From Helochares maculicollis (Eukaryota > Arthropoda > Insecta > Coleoptera > Hydrophilidae): a DNA stretch of 43,182 nucleotides. The notes beneath the pieces are model-generated. The model saw nothing but the letters and a program-made list of their open reading frames with translations, did not search any database and was not told where the DNA came from. Shown here piece by piece: positions 1 to 13,100 of the stretch. The position numbers and the translations under genes were made by a program. Where the stretch lies: the NCBI GenBank assembly GCA_033557835.1, contig JAWQRO010000319.1, positions 1 through 43,182 of the forward strand, read 5' to 3'. The stretch's first letter is position 1. Every line of letters begins with the position of its first letter.

Positions 1-264
1 AGTTTCTAAGTTTTTTGAATTAAATAAAGATTTTAAAAACCTATATAATAGGTTTTATAAGGGGTTTTCATTCATTGAAATTCCGTCTTCTGTTGATTTG
101 TAACGGTCGGACCGGAACCGATGCGGGCTAGTACAAACGGCTATAATTCTGAAACTAAGGAGAATTTTGAAAAATCCTTTTAGTGACATATTCTTGAATG
201 TCTAAACTTTAGAAATATGAAAAAAAAATCGATTTTTTAAAATTTTCTACACTAGAATACCCCC
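1..264 (+). mobile_element. TTAA-flanked non-autonomous DNA transposon, right end (copy 1)
   Basis: Bases 1-264 align with 23781-24040 in the same orientation, with about fifteen differences by eye. The element ends TCTACACTAGAATACCCCC, whose reverse complement matches the left terminus of the other copy at all 19 bases. It is followed by TTTA, one base off the TTAA duplicated by the other copy. The left part is cut off by the window edge. No coding sequence is visible. Confidence 0.85.
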
Positions 265-899
265 TTTACAGATGTCTTAAGTCAAAATCGTAAGATCTGA
301 TGTCTTTCTCATATCTCGTAACTATGCACCGTGTCTGTCATTAAACATTATTCATCATCAACCTAAAATGTATTTTGAGGCACTTTGTCAGTATCTATTT
401 TAATTTCGTCAAATTTATATATTGTATTTTATTGTTATTAAAGTAATGAAGTCATATCTAATGATCTGTGTACTAGACCATCAAAGCTATAAGAAAAAGT
501 TGAACTGATTCCTAAAACCTGTGCACAGGGAACAGTTAGCTAATGTGGAAGTCTGTAAATATAAATCAAGCTTATTAATAAAGGTTAGGGAGTCTAGTGC
601 AATAAAACTATACGTGGATACACATTTTGATGTGGAATTTTTAAATTTTGGAAATTTATCGGTGGTCTTCGTACGTCGAGGATAATTTCTGATTGCTTAG
701 AATATAAAAGAGATTTGTTGTAACTTTAATTGAAGCAAGTTTGACCAAAATCAGTTCAATTCAATACATATTTATTTGCATTGGGAACTTTTTAATTGGC
801 CAACTATTATTCCAACATCGCTTTCAAATTAATCTCCTAATTTTCGCACCGTTTTTCTAGTCTTTGCCGTCAAAACCTCTATCGAATTGGCTTCGTATT
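265..899. other. Gene-free AT-rich stretch
   Basis: No coding exon, RNA gene or clear repeat was found between the TTAA element end and the mariner relic. The part nearest 800-900 may be the 3' tail of the antisense mariner relic, but no terminal repeat is visible. Confidence 0.5.
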
Positions 900-1560
900 T
901 CTTTAGTCGAGTTAAAAAATGTCTCGGAAGGGATTTTTGATTTTTGGGAGGAGATGGAAGTCACTAGGAGATAAATCTAGCGAATAGGGTGATTTCAGAA
1001 CGATATGAGTCGCATTTGTGGCATAATAGGTTAGAGTAACCAAGAGTTTCCATCCTGACCTATTTTAGCAAGTAGTTTCATGCAAGCAACGCATAGCGTT
1101 CAATTAATTTTATTTGTTAATAGATGAGAGCAACGGAACTACCACATCACGATAATTGCAAAAAAATTGTGAATGTATTTCACTTTGATTTTGGAATAGC
1201 TTTGTCGTGGTTATTTCGATCTTGGCTCTTCTTTGGCGCGCTATTAACTGGTCGGTGATTTCCGGATCCTTTACGTTTACAAGATCGCGGCTATGGGAAG
1301 GTGCATTGTCATAATGTGTGATGATTTTCTATTGCAAAACAAGTCCATTGTCAAGAATTTGATATCATATCCTTTTTGGAGAATTCCAACCAGTTTGTGT
1401 GCTTCGGAGCTAAACAACCGCACTGTGCATGTTTGATGTCGCAGTTCAGGATGATAGTTGTCAACCCAAGTATCATCCAAGCTGCGAATCGGCGCCCAAA
1501 ATCAATTTTATTCTCTTGAAAGTGAGGCAAACGTTGAAGAAGTCTCACTCAAATTCGTTT
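900..1560 (-). pseudogene. Degenerate mariner transposase relic
   Basis: Read on the minus strand, three mariner catalytic neighbourhoods appear in the right order: LDDTWVDNYHPELRHQ (about 1482-1435), HYDNAPSHSRDL (about 1318-1283) and YSLDLSPSDFHLLPKIK (about 990-938). They lie in different frames with stops between. The gap between the second and third is about 250 bases longer than in a normal transposase, suggesting an insertion. The copy is clearly dead. Its termini were not located. Confidence 0.72.
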
Positions 1561-1859
1561 ATTGTCAAAAGTCAACGAATACGACATTTAACTTGTCAAT
1601 AGCTTTCTAAAACTTAATTCATTGAAGAAAATGAGATACCCGCTTACTTGGTCTATTACCCGTAACCATTTTGAGCAGAGAATTAATCAGCTCTTCACTA
1701 GTTGCACTTTTAGACTTCTAGAGCGGGGATCATCTTCAACCAAATGGAAACTCTTTATCCCACTTGCATACAATTAATTTTGGAGCAGTATCATCACCCA
1801 ATACAATTATCATTTGGTTATAAATTCACAGAGCCTTTCTTTCTCTTCTCTTAGTGCCC

Positions 1860-2870
1860 TCTACTATCGAAAATCGGCAACGATCCTGGCATATTCTTCT
1901 TTATCCTTAAATATTCTCATAAGAACGCCCGAACTGAGGCCCATCCAGTCCTGTATGTTTTTAAGCCAGTAGCACTGCATGCGCCCTAGTCTCCGTCTAC
2001 CCTCAATTTGGCCTTCTATCACAAGTTGCAGAAATTCAAATTTTTGTGTCGCATTACGTGGCCGAGATATGCGGCTTTTGATTATTTATTACTTAGATGA
2101 GTTCACGTTCTGTGTCGATTAGGTGTAAAATTGCCACGTTTCTGGTGTGGGAAGTTCACGATATTTTTAAAATTCGCCGAAAAATCCTCATTTCAAACGC
2201 CTCAAGTCTATTCAATCTACTGACTTTTAGCGTACACGCTTTAACTCCGTACACCAGTATAGAATATATGTAACATTTGACAAAGTTGTATCTTACTAGG
2301 GTATCTAGTGATCTGTTCCTCAGCAGGTTGTGCATTTTCAGGAAGCTCGTCTTGGCCATTTAAAATCGAGCTCTGATTTCCAAATCGGGATCCAGATCAT
2401 CCCCAATCCAGCTGCTCAGGTATTTGAACCTTGTGTCCTTTCTTATCAACGCTCTATTTACAAATATGTGTGTTTATTGAACTGGGTTTCAATTTACCTC
2501 CAGGATCTTTGTCTTTGGGGTGTTGATTTTAAGCCCCATTTGGTCTCCCTCTGCTGATATTCTGTTGAGCAGCCTCTCAGCACTATCTGCCATCACAACT
2601 GTGTCGTCAGCATATCTTAAGTTCTTCACTTTAATTCCATCCTTTGCACCTTCCAGTGCATTTTGGAATACTACTTAAGAATACCCATTGAAGAGCATCG
2701 GGCTCAGTACGCAGCCTGGACTCCACGCTGAATAGGCACTGCTTCCGTTTGGGAGCCCTCAAGTCTCATCAACGCTACCTCGTGTTCATAGATTTTTAAA
2801 TCTTGGGAGTCTAATCATTTTCTGTACATAGCCTTTAATTCTTTTTATTGCGACTCTATTTTGCCCATTT
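1860..2870 (-). pseudogene. LINE (non-LTR retrotransposon) reverse-transcriptase fragment
   Basis: On the minus strand a broken reverse transcriptase is readable: GCVLSPMLFN (about 2720-2690), LRYADDTVVMADSAERLLNR with the YADD catalytic motif (about 2620-2560), GLKINTPKTKILEVN, then SFLKMHNLLRNRSLDTLVRY and RLEAFEMRIFRRILKIS (2359-2156), and EGQIEGRRRLGRM near 2030-1990. This order matches the reverse transcriptase and C-terminal region of insect LINEs of RTE-like type. Frameshifts and stops break it several times. No endonuclease domain or 5' end is visible, so it is a 5'-truncated dead copy. Confidence 0.85.
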
Positions 2871-5800
2871 TAAAAAACACTATGACACGTTTACTCTCAA
2901 TAGCTCGTAAACAAAGATTGACATGACATACAGAGTTGAAATTGTGTGAGCATTCATACAAAGGATGAATACGCTTAATACAGTTATACTTTTGTTTCAA
3001 CTAGTGGAGCATATGTGTTGTTCCGCGAAATTTTCAACCAGCTTAATAGTACTTACTGGTAGAATACGAAGTTTTAAACATAACAGAATCAGTGTATCTT
3101 TATATATAGCTGCGCAAGAATATGTCCATTCTGAGCAACAGAACTAAATTGTTGAAACTAATTTAGTAGATGATTTTATGTCGTGAATATCTGTTGAAGT
3201 TCTATCATATTTAAATTTTGAAGCAATGCTCTGGTGAGTTTACCAAGACTTTCAATATCTGTCTGCAATACCAGAGCATATAAAATATACCAACGAACAC
3301 GGTAAAACTCTTCCTAGCTATGCAAATCGGTTCGTTACTATTCGATTAAGTATAAACCACGTAGTGATCATAGTCTACATCAAACCACGTATTACTCAAA
3401 TGCTTTACTTATTTCAAACATTGCTATATTTCTATTATTAATGTTAATTAAATTTTAATATAGAGGAAAATTGGTTGTTATTAAAAATTATATTTTGATT
3501 TACATTATAAACTTTGTTATATATACAAAGCTTTATTGAGTTACGAGCTCGTCGCATAATTTTCCAGCCGAGATATGACGATTTGTTCGGCAGCGAACTA
3601 AAAATAAAAGAGGTCGTAAAAACCGTTATACCCATGAAAGAAAAATCGTAATAAACACGTTCAATATTTTGTTTTAAATCATAAATTTTTATGGTTTTAC
3701 GAGGGCCATTAATCAAATTGTTTTGTTCTTTTATAATTACCTGCAATAAAAGATTAGTATCAGGAGAATTTATCGACTCATTTGTAGGCAAAGGTGGAGG
3801 GGGTGCAAGGGGCTCCTGTATAAATAAATCTCTGCAAATGCTAACCGTTGCGCCCCAATTCCTTGTAAAATATGTGAATATAGCGTAAATATCAGCGAAC
3901 ATGCGAAACTGTCAACTTGTTCGACGTGCAAAGGTCACACAAAACAACTTCTACCTATGTCTATTTTCGTGTTTTGCATAATTCTGAATTATATAAATAT
4001 CAGACAGGCAGGAGAACAATTGAGGATTTATGCAATGGCATTGGAAATAGCGAATTACAAACGCTTTCTCTTGCATTATGTTTATAACATTGCCAACGAG
4101 CGATTTTGTTCGTATAGAGTTAGGTATCGAGGAGGATTATTGCAGCCCTTGTCGACTTACACCAAACATTTCCATGTTTCTAGAAATATTGCGCTTGCAG
4201 GTACTAAAGAGAATACTTGTTTACGGGCGCTTGCACTCTCTAATTAATGTAGTTATAATATTCTCTATTCATAAATGGAGCTGGATCATGTAGAAAGTAA
4301 TTATATCCTAATGCGAGAAAAGCAAGCTGAACTCCAAGATTTGTAAATAAGCTCTAGAAGTAGCATCACGAATTCAAGGAAATTAGCCCGAAAATGTTCG
4401 CACTTGCGCATCATTTTATATTTAATAATTGGATAGTCTCTTGGTAGGTATGTGCTGTAATCATACATCCTGTAAGTCAATAAAAAATGATCAACATTTC
4501 CTTGCAGTTGCCTCATAATTTTTAGAACTAAGTATTTGGGAACATCCGTAAAATTAATCCGATCAACCGTAAAAATTTCCCAATTCCAATATCGGCACGA
4601 GTCAATTATAAACCGCATTTACATCAAATCGCGGCCTGAAAAACCCTCGCGCCCCACCCTCCGCCGTCCCTCGGCGAATGGCCGAGCCATCAAGTATTTC
4701 GTATTTCGAACCAAAACTACTCTCTACATTTGACGAGTTCCTTTATTTGATTTCATGTTAAATTATACGCCATCTTGATTTGATTTTACGTTTGCAGACT
4801 TAACTTTAAATAGATTTCGCTCACTCCACCCCACACCACGACACAAAATGGACTAATTTGCATGCATTTGTATTCTTGTTTGCAAACTTTGCTTTACGTT
4901 CTGGCATAACTGTGATTTTACAATTCAAATTTACATACTTAATTATGATTATGTTATTACTGCATCTCACCGTACGCCACCTCTCGATAGCTTTATTGCA
5001 TCTCAAAAATGGCGCGGTTAAATAAATTTGAAAGCTTTTATATGAGCTAGTTTACGAGTACTAGAAAATAACACTATTATTAGCATTAAGCTGTATAAAT
5101 TTGCATTGCATTGCATTGCGCTGCTACCATAACTGAAACGAATATTTAGCATATGTAACACGACCGTTGCTGCTATTACGGCTTTGTTAAAGTTCATGTA
5201 AATAATTCAAATGGGAGATGCTTTTGGATATATGCTTATTTTCTTTGGGCGTTCACTATGGACTTGCTCTGTTTATAGCTAGCTTCCGACGATTGGTTCC
5301 TCATTTCGACTTGTTGGTCCTTCTCTTTCGTTTTATCTGCCGCGTGTCACTATTTCTATCTCTTCCTTCTTCTGTCGCTTTGTATCCAACTTGGTAGGCG
5401 CATTTTAGCAACTAACTTGCGAGTGTCTTACTACCCGATACAAGCAAATTATTACCAAATTAGGAAATAAGGAAATAATTCATGAAATTTCATTTAAAAG
5501 AAGTAAATGATGTTAATATTTCAAGCGGGAGCATCCACAATTATAAGAATAAATTGCCAGTGCTGGAGGGGTAAAAAGAGAAGAACAGATGTAGAAAATG
5601 AAAGACTGGGAGCGTGCGAGGGAGAGAGAGGAGGCAAATGAGAAGGAAGAAACAGAGGAACCAATTTAAATTCGCATTCGTTAAAGTCGAGACGCAACAT
5701 TAGTTTCACTTGATTCATCCACAACAATGTATTCATTTTGACATAAATAACAAAAACGGGAGAGAGATGCATTTAATGAAATCGAAATAAAATAATAGAT

Positions 5801-6363
5801 GCATTAAACGAGTTAGTTAATTTAAAACACAACTGTACTCGGTGCGAGTTCCCTTGGAAATTTAATTAAAAAGTTAAAATTAGTTTTTGTTGTAATTCAG
5901 CATTTTTTTTAATTCTCTCGTTTTCGTTTATGATCAAACTTTGTACTTAATTAAATACGATAAGATGAAAATTAAATTACGACCCGTAACGTTAAGTTTT
6001 AAAACGTCAAGTTAAAATAGCGTTGTTTAAAAAACGATAAGTGGATTTATTTACTTTTTTGAGGTTCAAATACCAGCTTGAATTTCGCTTTGTAAAATTT
6101 TTGCCTGCATTCCAACTTTTGCAAACATTTTTCCTTTGTATGCCATATGCTGTAATCTCTTCTCACGGCAAGTTTTTTACCTTCACCTTGCCTGAAGTAT
6201 TTCTTTTGTGCGATTTTCCCTATGTTGATGCACTTTATGTTTTTACCATCAAAAAATTTCTTCGCGTGCAAAATTTCTCACCTTAAGGTTTCTCCGTCTC
6301 AATTGTTCCTCTCCTAAAACAATCCTCTCCTCAAGCATTCCTCACCTTAAGGTTTCTTCGCCG
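2871..6363. other. Upstream TOX intron or 5' region, no confirmed genes
   Basis: AT-rich DNA with no recognised protein. It contains an unexplained 152-codon minus-strand frame at 3444-3902, a GC-richer islet at about 4630-4690 with a short hairpin (CTCGGC-GAATG-GCCGAG, 4670-4686), and a purine-rich block near 5570-5660. Without transcript data its role is open. Confidence 0.5.
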
Positions 6364-6548
6364 TGAGCTTTCCTAATCTTCAGCTTTCCTCACCCTGAGC
6401 TTTCCTCACCCTGAGCTTTCCTCACCTTGAGCTTTCCCCGCCTTGAGCTTTCCTCACCTTGAGCCTTCCTCGCCTTGAGCTGTTTTCACCTAGAAGTAAT
6501 CCTCGCCTTAAGCCTTCCTCACCTTAACCCTTCTTCACCTTAAACTTG
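6364..6548. repeat. 16-bp minisatellite, pyrimidine-rich
   Basis: About ten imperfect copies of a 16-base unit (GAGCTTTCCTCACCTT) run in tandem. The best copies are at about 6364-6480 and decayed ones reach 6548. Similar units (ctcaccttaaggtttc) appear at about 6277 and 6341, so the array may once have started there. The + strand is pyrimidine-rich. No coding frame follows the repeat. Confidence 0.85.
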
Positions 6549-9500
6549 CTCAATAATTGAGGTTTTCTTTCCTTACGCATTTCGAAACAGACTTTTTTAC
6601 TTCAATTTGTAGGCCTCAAGTTTTTGTTGTCTTAATTTTTTTCTCTCCTATTTATCGCTGTTATAAGTATTTGCCTTTTTTCAAATTATTTAATTCAAAG
6701 CGCGATGCTCCGTAGAACGTATTCTATTTTATAGTTATGGTCGTTCGAAACCCATTAAAAGACAGAATTATTCCAGACTTAATATAATATAGTGAGAGAG
6801 AGCAGGCGTTAATACTGCAAGTCATTACCGTATAAAATCGTTACCCGAGAGTACAGGCATTTTAATCACGAAATTTAATGTAACATTTCAGTGAAAACGC
6901 AGATAAACTGAAATTTAATGATTGTGATTGAAAATTTTGAATTTCCTGCAGTTGATTGCTAGTAATTTCCTTTTTTATATAATTTTGTTTCGCAATTCCA
7001 CCCAATGCCAACACTGCAAAACCTCCGGACGGCATTTCACCCCACGGCCTCTGTTAACAAATTTAGTTAAAAAAACTTCACGGGCGTTTGACTGCGATTG
7101 AAATTGCGAAGTTTTCTACTGCAAGCAACAAGGCAGATTTAAATGCAATTTCATTTAATTGTAGCAAACGCCACAATTGACATGCCCTCCAGTTGGTAAT
7201 AATATTAATGTACGATTTAAATTTCAAATAAAATAGTTACTTATGTTTATATACGTACGCTAAGTATAAATCGTAATAATATGCTCAGACATGAGTAATG
7301 GACACACACGTATTGAATATAAAACAATTCGGTGATACCTGCATAAAATGAACTGTAAAAGAGAAAGTCCGACTCGAAGTGACTTACTCACTCAAATTAA
7401 ATATGACATCAAAAATATAATTAACATAATCGTATTACGAAACAATAATGGGAAAGTCTGCCGGTATAAATAGACTTTTTGCCACAGTTAATTTAGCTAT
7501 AAAATCGCAGCCACCATTAAAATTATTAATGAAATTTATTTTAATTTCTATTTGTTTAAATTATGTAAACTGATTACGACGTACGAGATACTCGACTTAA
7601 TTGAATTAGAAATTATTTATGCAATTTTATAATTGCACATGGAGACTGTAGCTGGTTCTTCAAGCATGCAATTTAAATAAAGTCGAACAATAAATACTGC
7701 TCTGGGTCGTAATGTAAGTGAATCGATTGAAAATTGGCATCTTCCTTATGTAAATTGGGTAACCCTGGCAGCAAGTTCTACATTATATAATTCTTAAGAT
7801 GAATTTAAAATTCTGTTTAAAATTGTGAAACGAAAGTTTCAAGTTTTATTTGCCGGCGCTTTGAAAATTAATATTTTTACTTTGCTTCTCTAGTTATACC
7901 TGTGAATTTTACTAACTAGAAATCTTACATTTAAAATGGTTAATGAAGTGAAAATTAGGAACCAACTTCCAAGTGGTTGTGTAACCCTAAAACTAGTTTT
8001 ACCTGTCCCTCCATACAGGAAACCATTAAAACAGAAGAATACGTTTTATGTAGTGATGCCACCATATGGTGTAAATCAAGTTGCAAGTTTATGGTCCATG
8101 GATCTATAGGTTTAATATCACGGTTTTATTTACTGCAAATGCGACTCCATAAAAGTGGGTTTTGTGAGTACTGAATATAAATTAGATATAGAGCAAGACA
8201 AGTTGAAAACTCCGGCCTTTTCTTTTGTTAGGCTAATTATTGAATAAAAGTCAGCTAATTAAATTGAAGCGAATTGTATACGTCGAGCTATTAAAGTTAA
8301 TGCATGGAAACGATTTCTTCGGTTAATACTGAGTTAATATCAACTTTACTACACCCATATTTGCAACCCTGCTGTTGTATAAAGTCGACGACTCGTCGGC
8401 TTCGCCTCCTAGCCTATGTTTGCCTCAAACGGAGTCATTATCGTAACGAAATACTAGATTGGCGTTTCGATCTAGTATTTTCCGAAGATTATCGTTAATG
8501 CCATTCTTTACCGTTGTTGATTGTTTTTCAGAAATTAATACGCCCTATTCTCAACTTGCGCGTCCCACAGTAATTTTAATAATTAAATAATTTACAAAGA
8601 ACTAAAAATTTTCATTTTTACACAACTTGATATATTCTCGTAAGTAGGTGTTGTGGAAGTTTCTAGAAATGTAGTCAATTAAAACAATATAAAATAAGAA
8701 GAGCTGGATTTGTACACGAGAAAAGTTATAAAGAGAATTTCATAGCTTATGCGCTAAATTTAAATCCTTCCTGCATAACCTAATTGATTGTTTTCCGTGT
8801 TTCGCTAATCAGATTATTTCAGTGCGAATATTATCCTTTTAAATGCAATCCTCGTACCATCTACTTCATGGATTCTCGTGCACGATGTTGGGGGCTCAAC
8901 TAATTCGGCAATCGTTTTCGTGTAAACAAGTTTGATCAAACTAAATAGACAGTAATAAAGTTAGTCGCGTTGTATCTTGCCTCGATAATCAAACTATATT
9001 GGATTACTGCAGTAATTTCGCTTCATGTGATTACTAAAATCCTCTTTTTTTGTATGTCCGATCCGTTGCATTTTTTCAAATGCACGTTGGCGCAGCAAAG
9101 CAAGAAGCTCAAATTATATTTGAAATGAATATTAGAAGCTTTGATGAATTTTTTACAGTTTGTTTTACACGATTTTAAACCCAGCGGAATAAAAAGCAAT
9201 AAAATATATGTTTTATACATTCGAAATCCTCATTATACTATGTGACATAGATTGTTTTTGTTTTATACGTGAATCTACAGTTCTTACTGTAACATTTAGT
9301 AGTTGAGCTGCTCGAACACAAAACATAAATATTCTGCGATCCTGACCTGATCTATAAATAAAGTTAATTTAATCGAGACGTGTAATTTACGACTAAAAAT
9401 ATTACTATTGAATATTCATTATTTATAAGCCTCACTCACTTTGCCTGTGCGGAAGTTAAAAAAGTTAAATCCATAATGTTCCTAGTTCGGTATTTTTTGC

Positions 9501-10059
9501 TTATACTCATATTACTGGATATACTGTAAACTGTAATGCAATTGCGTCTTCTCGGCAAGCAACGACAACAACCACGAAAAGTTTCTGTTCGCAAAACTTA
9601 ACTTTGGATATATTTTATAGCCACCGTTTCCTGTGGTGCGCTTTTAAGTTTGCAACTGATTTTTATTTTTCGATTTTTTAGAGGTTTAGAGTTTCATCAA
9701 TCTAGAAGAGATACAAACCAAACCGCCGCTTTTTCTGAGACTAATTTTACATTCATCGATGCTCAACTGGGGCCAAGTAAAAATGTTTCAATCGGAACTG
9801 AAGCCTTCTTCATTACAAGGAGAGCGCAAAATTGTTACCCTGCTCCTAATACACAATTCCGCGCAAGTTTTGTTTGTTTTAATTAGGCACCAGTAAAGTT
9901 TGTTTCGTTTTTATTCGCTCGTACGTGTATTTTTCAACATCTAGCCAAAAAAAGGAAATAAATGAGAGCTTAATTCTAGCACTGAAAGAATCTTAATGAA
10001 CTCGATTGTACGTAGTTTAGTGAGTTGATTTTTAATTGTGTTTTATTATTTCGTTTCAG
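6549..10059. other. Upstream TOX intron, nothing recognised
   Basis: AT-rich sequence with short chance frames only. I looked for a start-containing TOX exon ending in a phase-0 donor and found none that was convincing. The segment ends in the acceptor before the exon at 10060. Confidence 0.55.
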
Positions 10060-10137
10060 AGATCCGAAAACGTTGATCTTTCGCTCAACATTCCACAATC
10101 GAATTTTCAAAGCAACGGATACGACATGGGGGATCAG
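10060..10137 (+). CDS. TOX: TOX gene, first visible coding exon
   Basis: The exon follows a pyrimidine-rich acceptor (ttatttcgtttcag) and ends CAG|gtaaga. It holds 26 codons in phase 0, reading RSENVDLSLNIPQ and ending GYDMGDQ. The other two frames lack a join to the next exon. The protein continues directly into TFHTPSFGDEEF of the exon at 20789, which reconstitutes the N-terminal TOX family motif. The exon is internal, so at least one coding exon lies upstream. Confidence 0.87.
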
Positions 10138-13100
10138 GTAAGATAATAGAGAGTAATTAATTATTATCATTGTGTGTAACCGATTCACAGACAAACGGAA
10201 TAATATGTTTTTTTCGGATTAATAATTAATTGATTGAACGTCCGGAGTTGGTCGAAACGAAACAACAAAAACAAGAATAAAATTAAATTGTCTGCCATGT
10301 TTTCAATTATAAATTTAATTACATTTAAATTCGTTATTCATGCATGAAAAGCTTTAATACCAATTTAGTTTTATTATTGAATTTTTACAACTATACGCGA
10401 TTATGTGCATGTGTTAAATTTTAATATTAAAATTCCAATCACACTGTAATTACCTAAATATTATTACGCGTTATTAAATCATGCTGTAGATAGGGATTAT
10501 AATAATCATCATTGTGTTTTAATGCAATTATTTATTGGTACTATATTTGAATATGCATTTCTCGAAATGTTTTTCTGTAAGGTAATACCCGAGCAGGTCG
10601 CCATCAGACCAAGAGATTAAGTTTACTAAAAAAAATACCGCTATAAAGCGTCAGCTGTTCCTTCCACCTTTATAATTAAAAAACATCATCCTCGTCTGTA
10701 TAACATTTTATGGGTTGAGGAACCTGTACCTGCAGCAGCGATGTCGACTAACGTAAATGTAACATAAACAATTTGACAAGAGATAATCTCTCCGGTAAGA
10801 AATTGTTGTACCTAAACTTTTATTTTTTATAAATTTTCGTTAATTCCAAATTATTATTTCTCTTTATTTTGCATTTAAGTATTATTGGCAAAGATTCTCA
10901 GAATAAGGCCGCAATCATAAAACATTGGTGAGAGATAAATACTTTCAAGTTAACTAATAATCAATAGGTGTTCCCATAAACAACTACCGATTTCATTAAC
11001 CGATTTTCGCAACTAGTAATATTGTAGAGCCTGTCAGCAATCGGCCAGGATATGTTCATTGTTAGCAGGTAGAAATATTCCATCTATTATACCACCGAAT
11101 TCCAGTGGCGTGCCTCCTAAAATTTGTTATGTTGCTATGCACAATTTGCTGCGATTTTGGCATCTTGTCAAGACTGTAAAAAAATAATCGAAAATAGCAA
11201 GTTTGTCAATAAATCATTACAGCACCCGAAATACTCCGTTTATAAACAAGCCTCACTACAAAGTCGCAACTTGCAAAGTTCGCCTCGCTTACTTGCACCT
11301 GTCCAGCTTTGGCTTCTTGCAAAAGCAACTCGAGCCCAATTGCCCCAGTAGACGACTCTTTGAAAGAGAAAGAACTCTTTGAGATCAGAGTTGCTCGAGA
11401 TCCGAGCTGTTTAAGGGCAAAGCAGTTTGAGACGACCCTGCTCGTCTTGTCCATGACCCTCAAACAGCTGCAACTGTTTTCCTCTCACTTTCGGAACTTG
11501 TAAATTACACGCATCTCGTGTACCCTAAACTAAGGTGTCTTTAGGGCGACTTTACAACTACCAAAAAAGCTTTTCTTTAAGTTGGAACGGGCAAGATGAA
11601 ATACCACCATATTTGTGTAATATTCTAAAAGAGGAAGGGACGCAGTTCTATTCCTCGAGCGTGTGTGTGTATGCCCTCTCTGTATTAGTTCTGTTACATC
11701 TCGGGATGTTTGTAAGAAGTTTATGAACTCCCCCAATTCCTCCTTTACAGCTACCCCAATCCCAACCGGAGATTCCCTTTGAAGTTCCTAATCTATTGCC
11801 AAACTTGCCAAAATTCCGAGTGCGTTTGGTAAAAAAAGTTTCTTGTGCGCCCTTGTGCCGCTTTATGTCTTCAGAAGTGAGTTCCCATTTTATTTTTTGT
11901 ATATACAAAATAGGAGTAGTTTTTTACTGTTTTAGTGGATTAATCTACGCTTGGCATAATTGACGTAATCACAGAAGAAGTCAATGATGTAATTACGCCA
12001 TCGCAGCAATTGATAGGATTGATAAATTTATGTTACCTATAAAATTAATTCCGAATGTTGAGTCATTTATGGTTATTTTATATGCATTTCAAGCGTATTT
12101 ATTGAATGTACAATAGAACTGCCTGCATCGAACGTCAGCATTGAAAGCCTGTTAAAAATCACATAATATAAATTCTAATTGAAAAGTTTTAGTACATGAG
12201 ATTGTCATTATTTAAATCGATTAGTTATCCAGTATCAAAGGGCAACATTTCATCTTGATTTCTATAACATTCAATTTTCGGAGTCCACATAGAAATATAG
12301 TATTTGAAAAACTGTTATTATATCAAAATAGTATACAGATATCCCCATATTCATATTAAGTTTCGGTATTGACAGTTCAGTAAATCATGTGATCAGCAAG
12401 ACCTACTCAAGCCTTGAGGATTTAATTCGCAAATGCTGACAATATTATATATCAGACATATTAAATTAAAGGCGCTAACATGTTTACAATTAAAATGCTA
12501 ATGACGTGAAATGAATACAAACTGTCCTGCAATCTAAATAGTAATAAGTTTCCAAATACGTCGTCAGGAGGCAATGTCCCCTTAAGGTACAATACACTCT
12601 AAGTAAAATACACTAAACAAATATAAAAAGTAAATATATGCTTAATATGTATAAAAAATGTTTGCTCAGAGGATGTTTACAAAAAATACTAAGTAATGAA
12701 GATATATAGTTTGAATCATCGTTGACTTGTAGTTGTAAAGCCCAAAATATCAATAGTCGATCATGTTTAAGTCAGAAATTATTAACTAATTGTTTTTAGC
12801 GGCATAAAATGTAAATTGCGCTTAAATTATAATTTCTATCTGTGTGTATGCGAACTAAAACACTACCTTCATGTTAAAATAAAATAGTAAATGACTTTTT
12901 ACGAAATATGCTATGCGTATTCAGTCAAATGAACGCAACAAGTAACGAGTAACTTGTATTTAATATTTTTAATTAGTAATTACATTTCTCTAGAGTTAAC
13001 AACTTATTACGAAATTGAAAATTATGTAAGAAAAATGTTTATTGAATTTGTATCTGCGGTTTATTAATTGACGTAAGTAATTATGCTGCATATTTTGCAT

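Noticed and set aside
3226..3279. Perfect 10-base inverted repeat (ATGCTCTGGT / ACCAGAGCAT) with a 34-base loop
   Set aside because: A stem of this size is expected about once or twice by chance in a window this long. No target duplication or repeat context supports it.
4301..4618. Minus-strand 105-codon frame and overlapping + frames at 3957-4293
   Set aside because: No recognised motif, no splice context and a length compatible with chance in this composition.
9650..9886. Plus-strand 78-codon frame considered as an upstream TOX exon
   Set aside because: It ends at its own stop, has no donor joining in phase to 10060 and does not resemble TOX N-termini.
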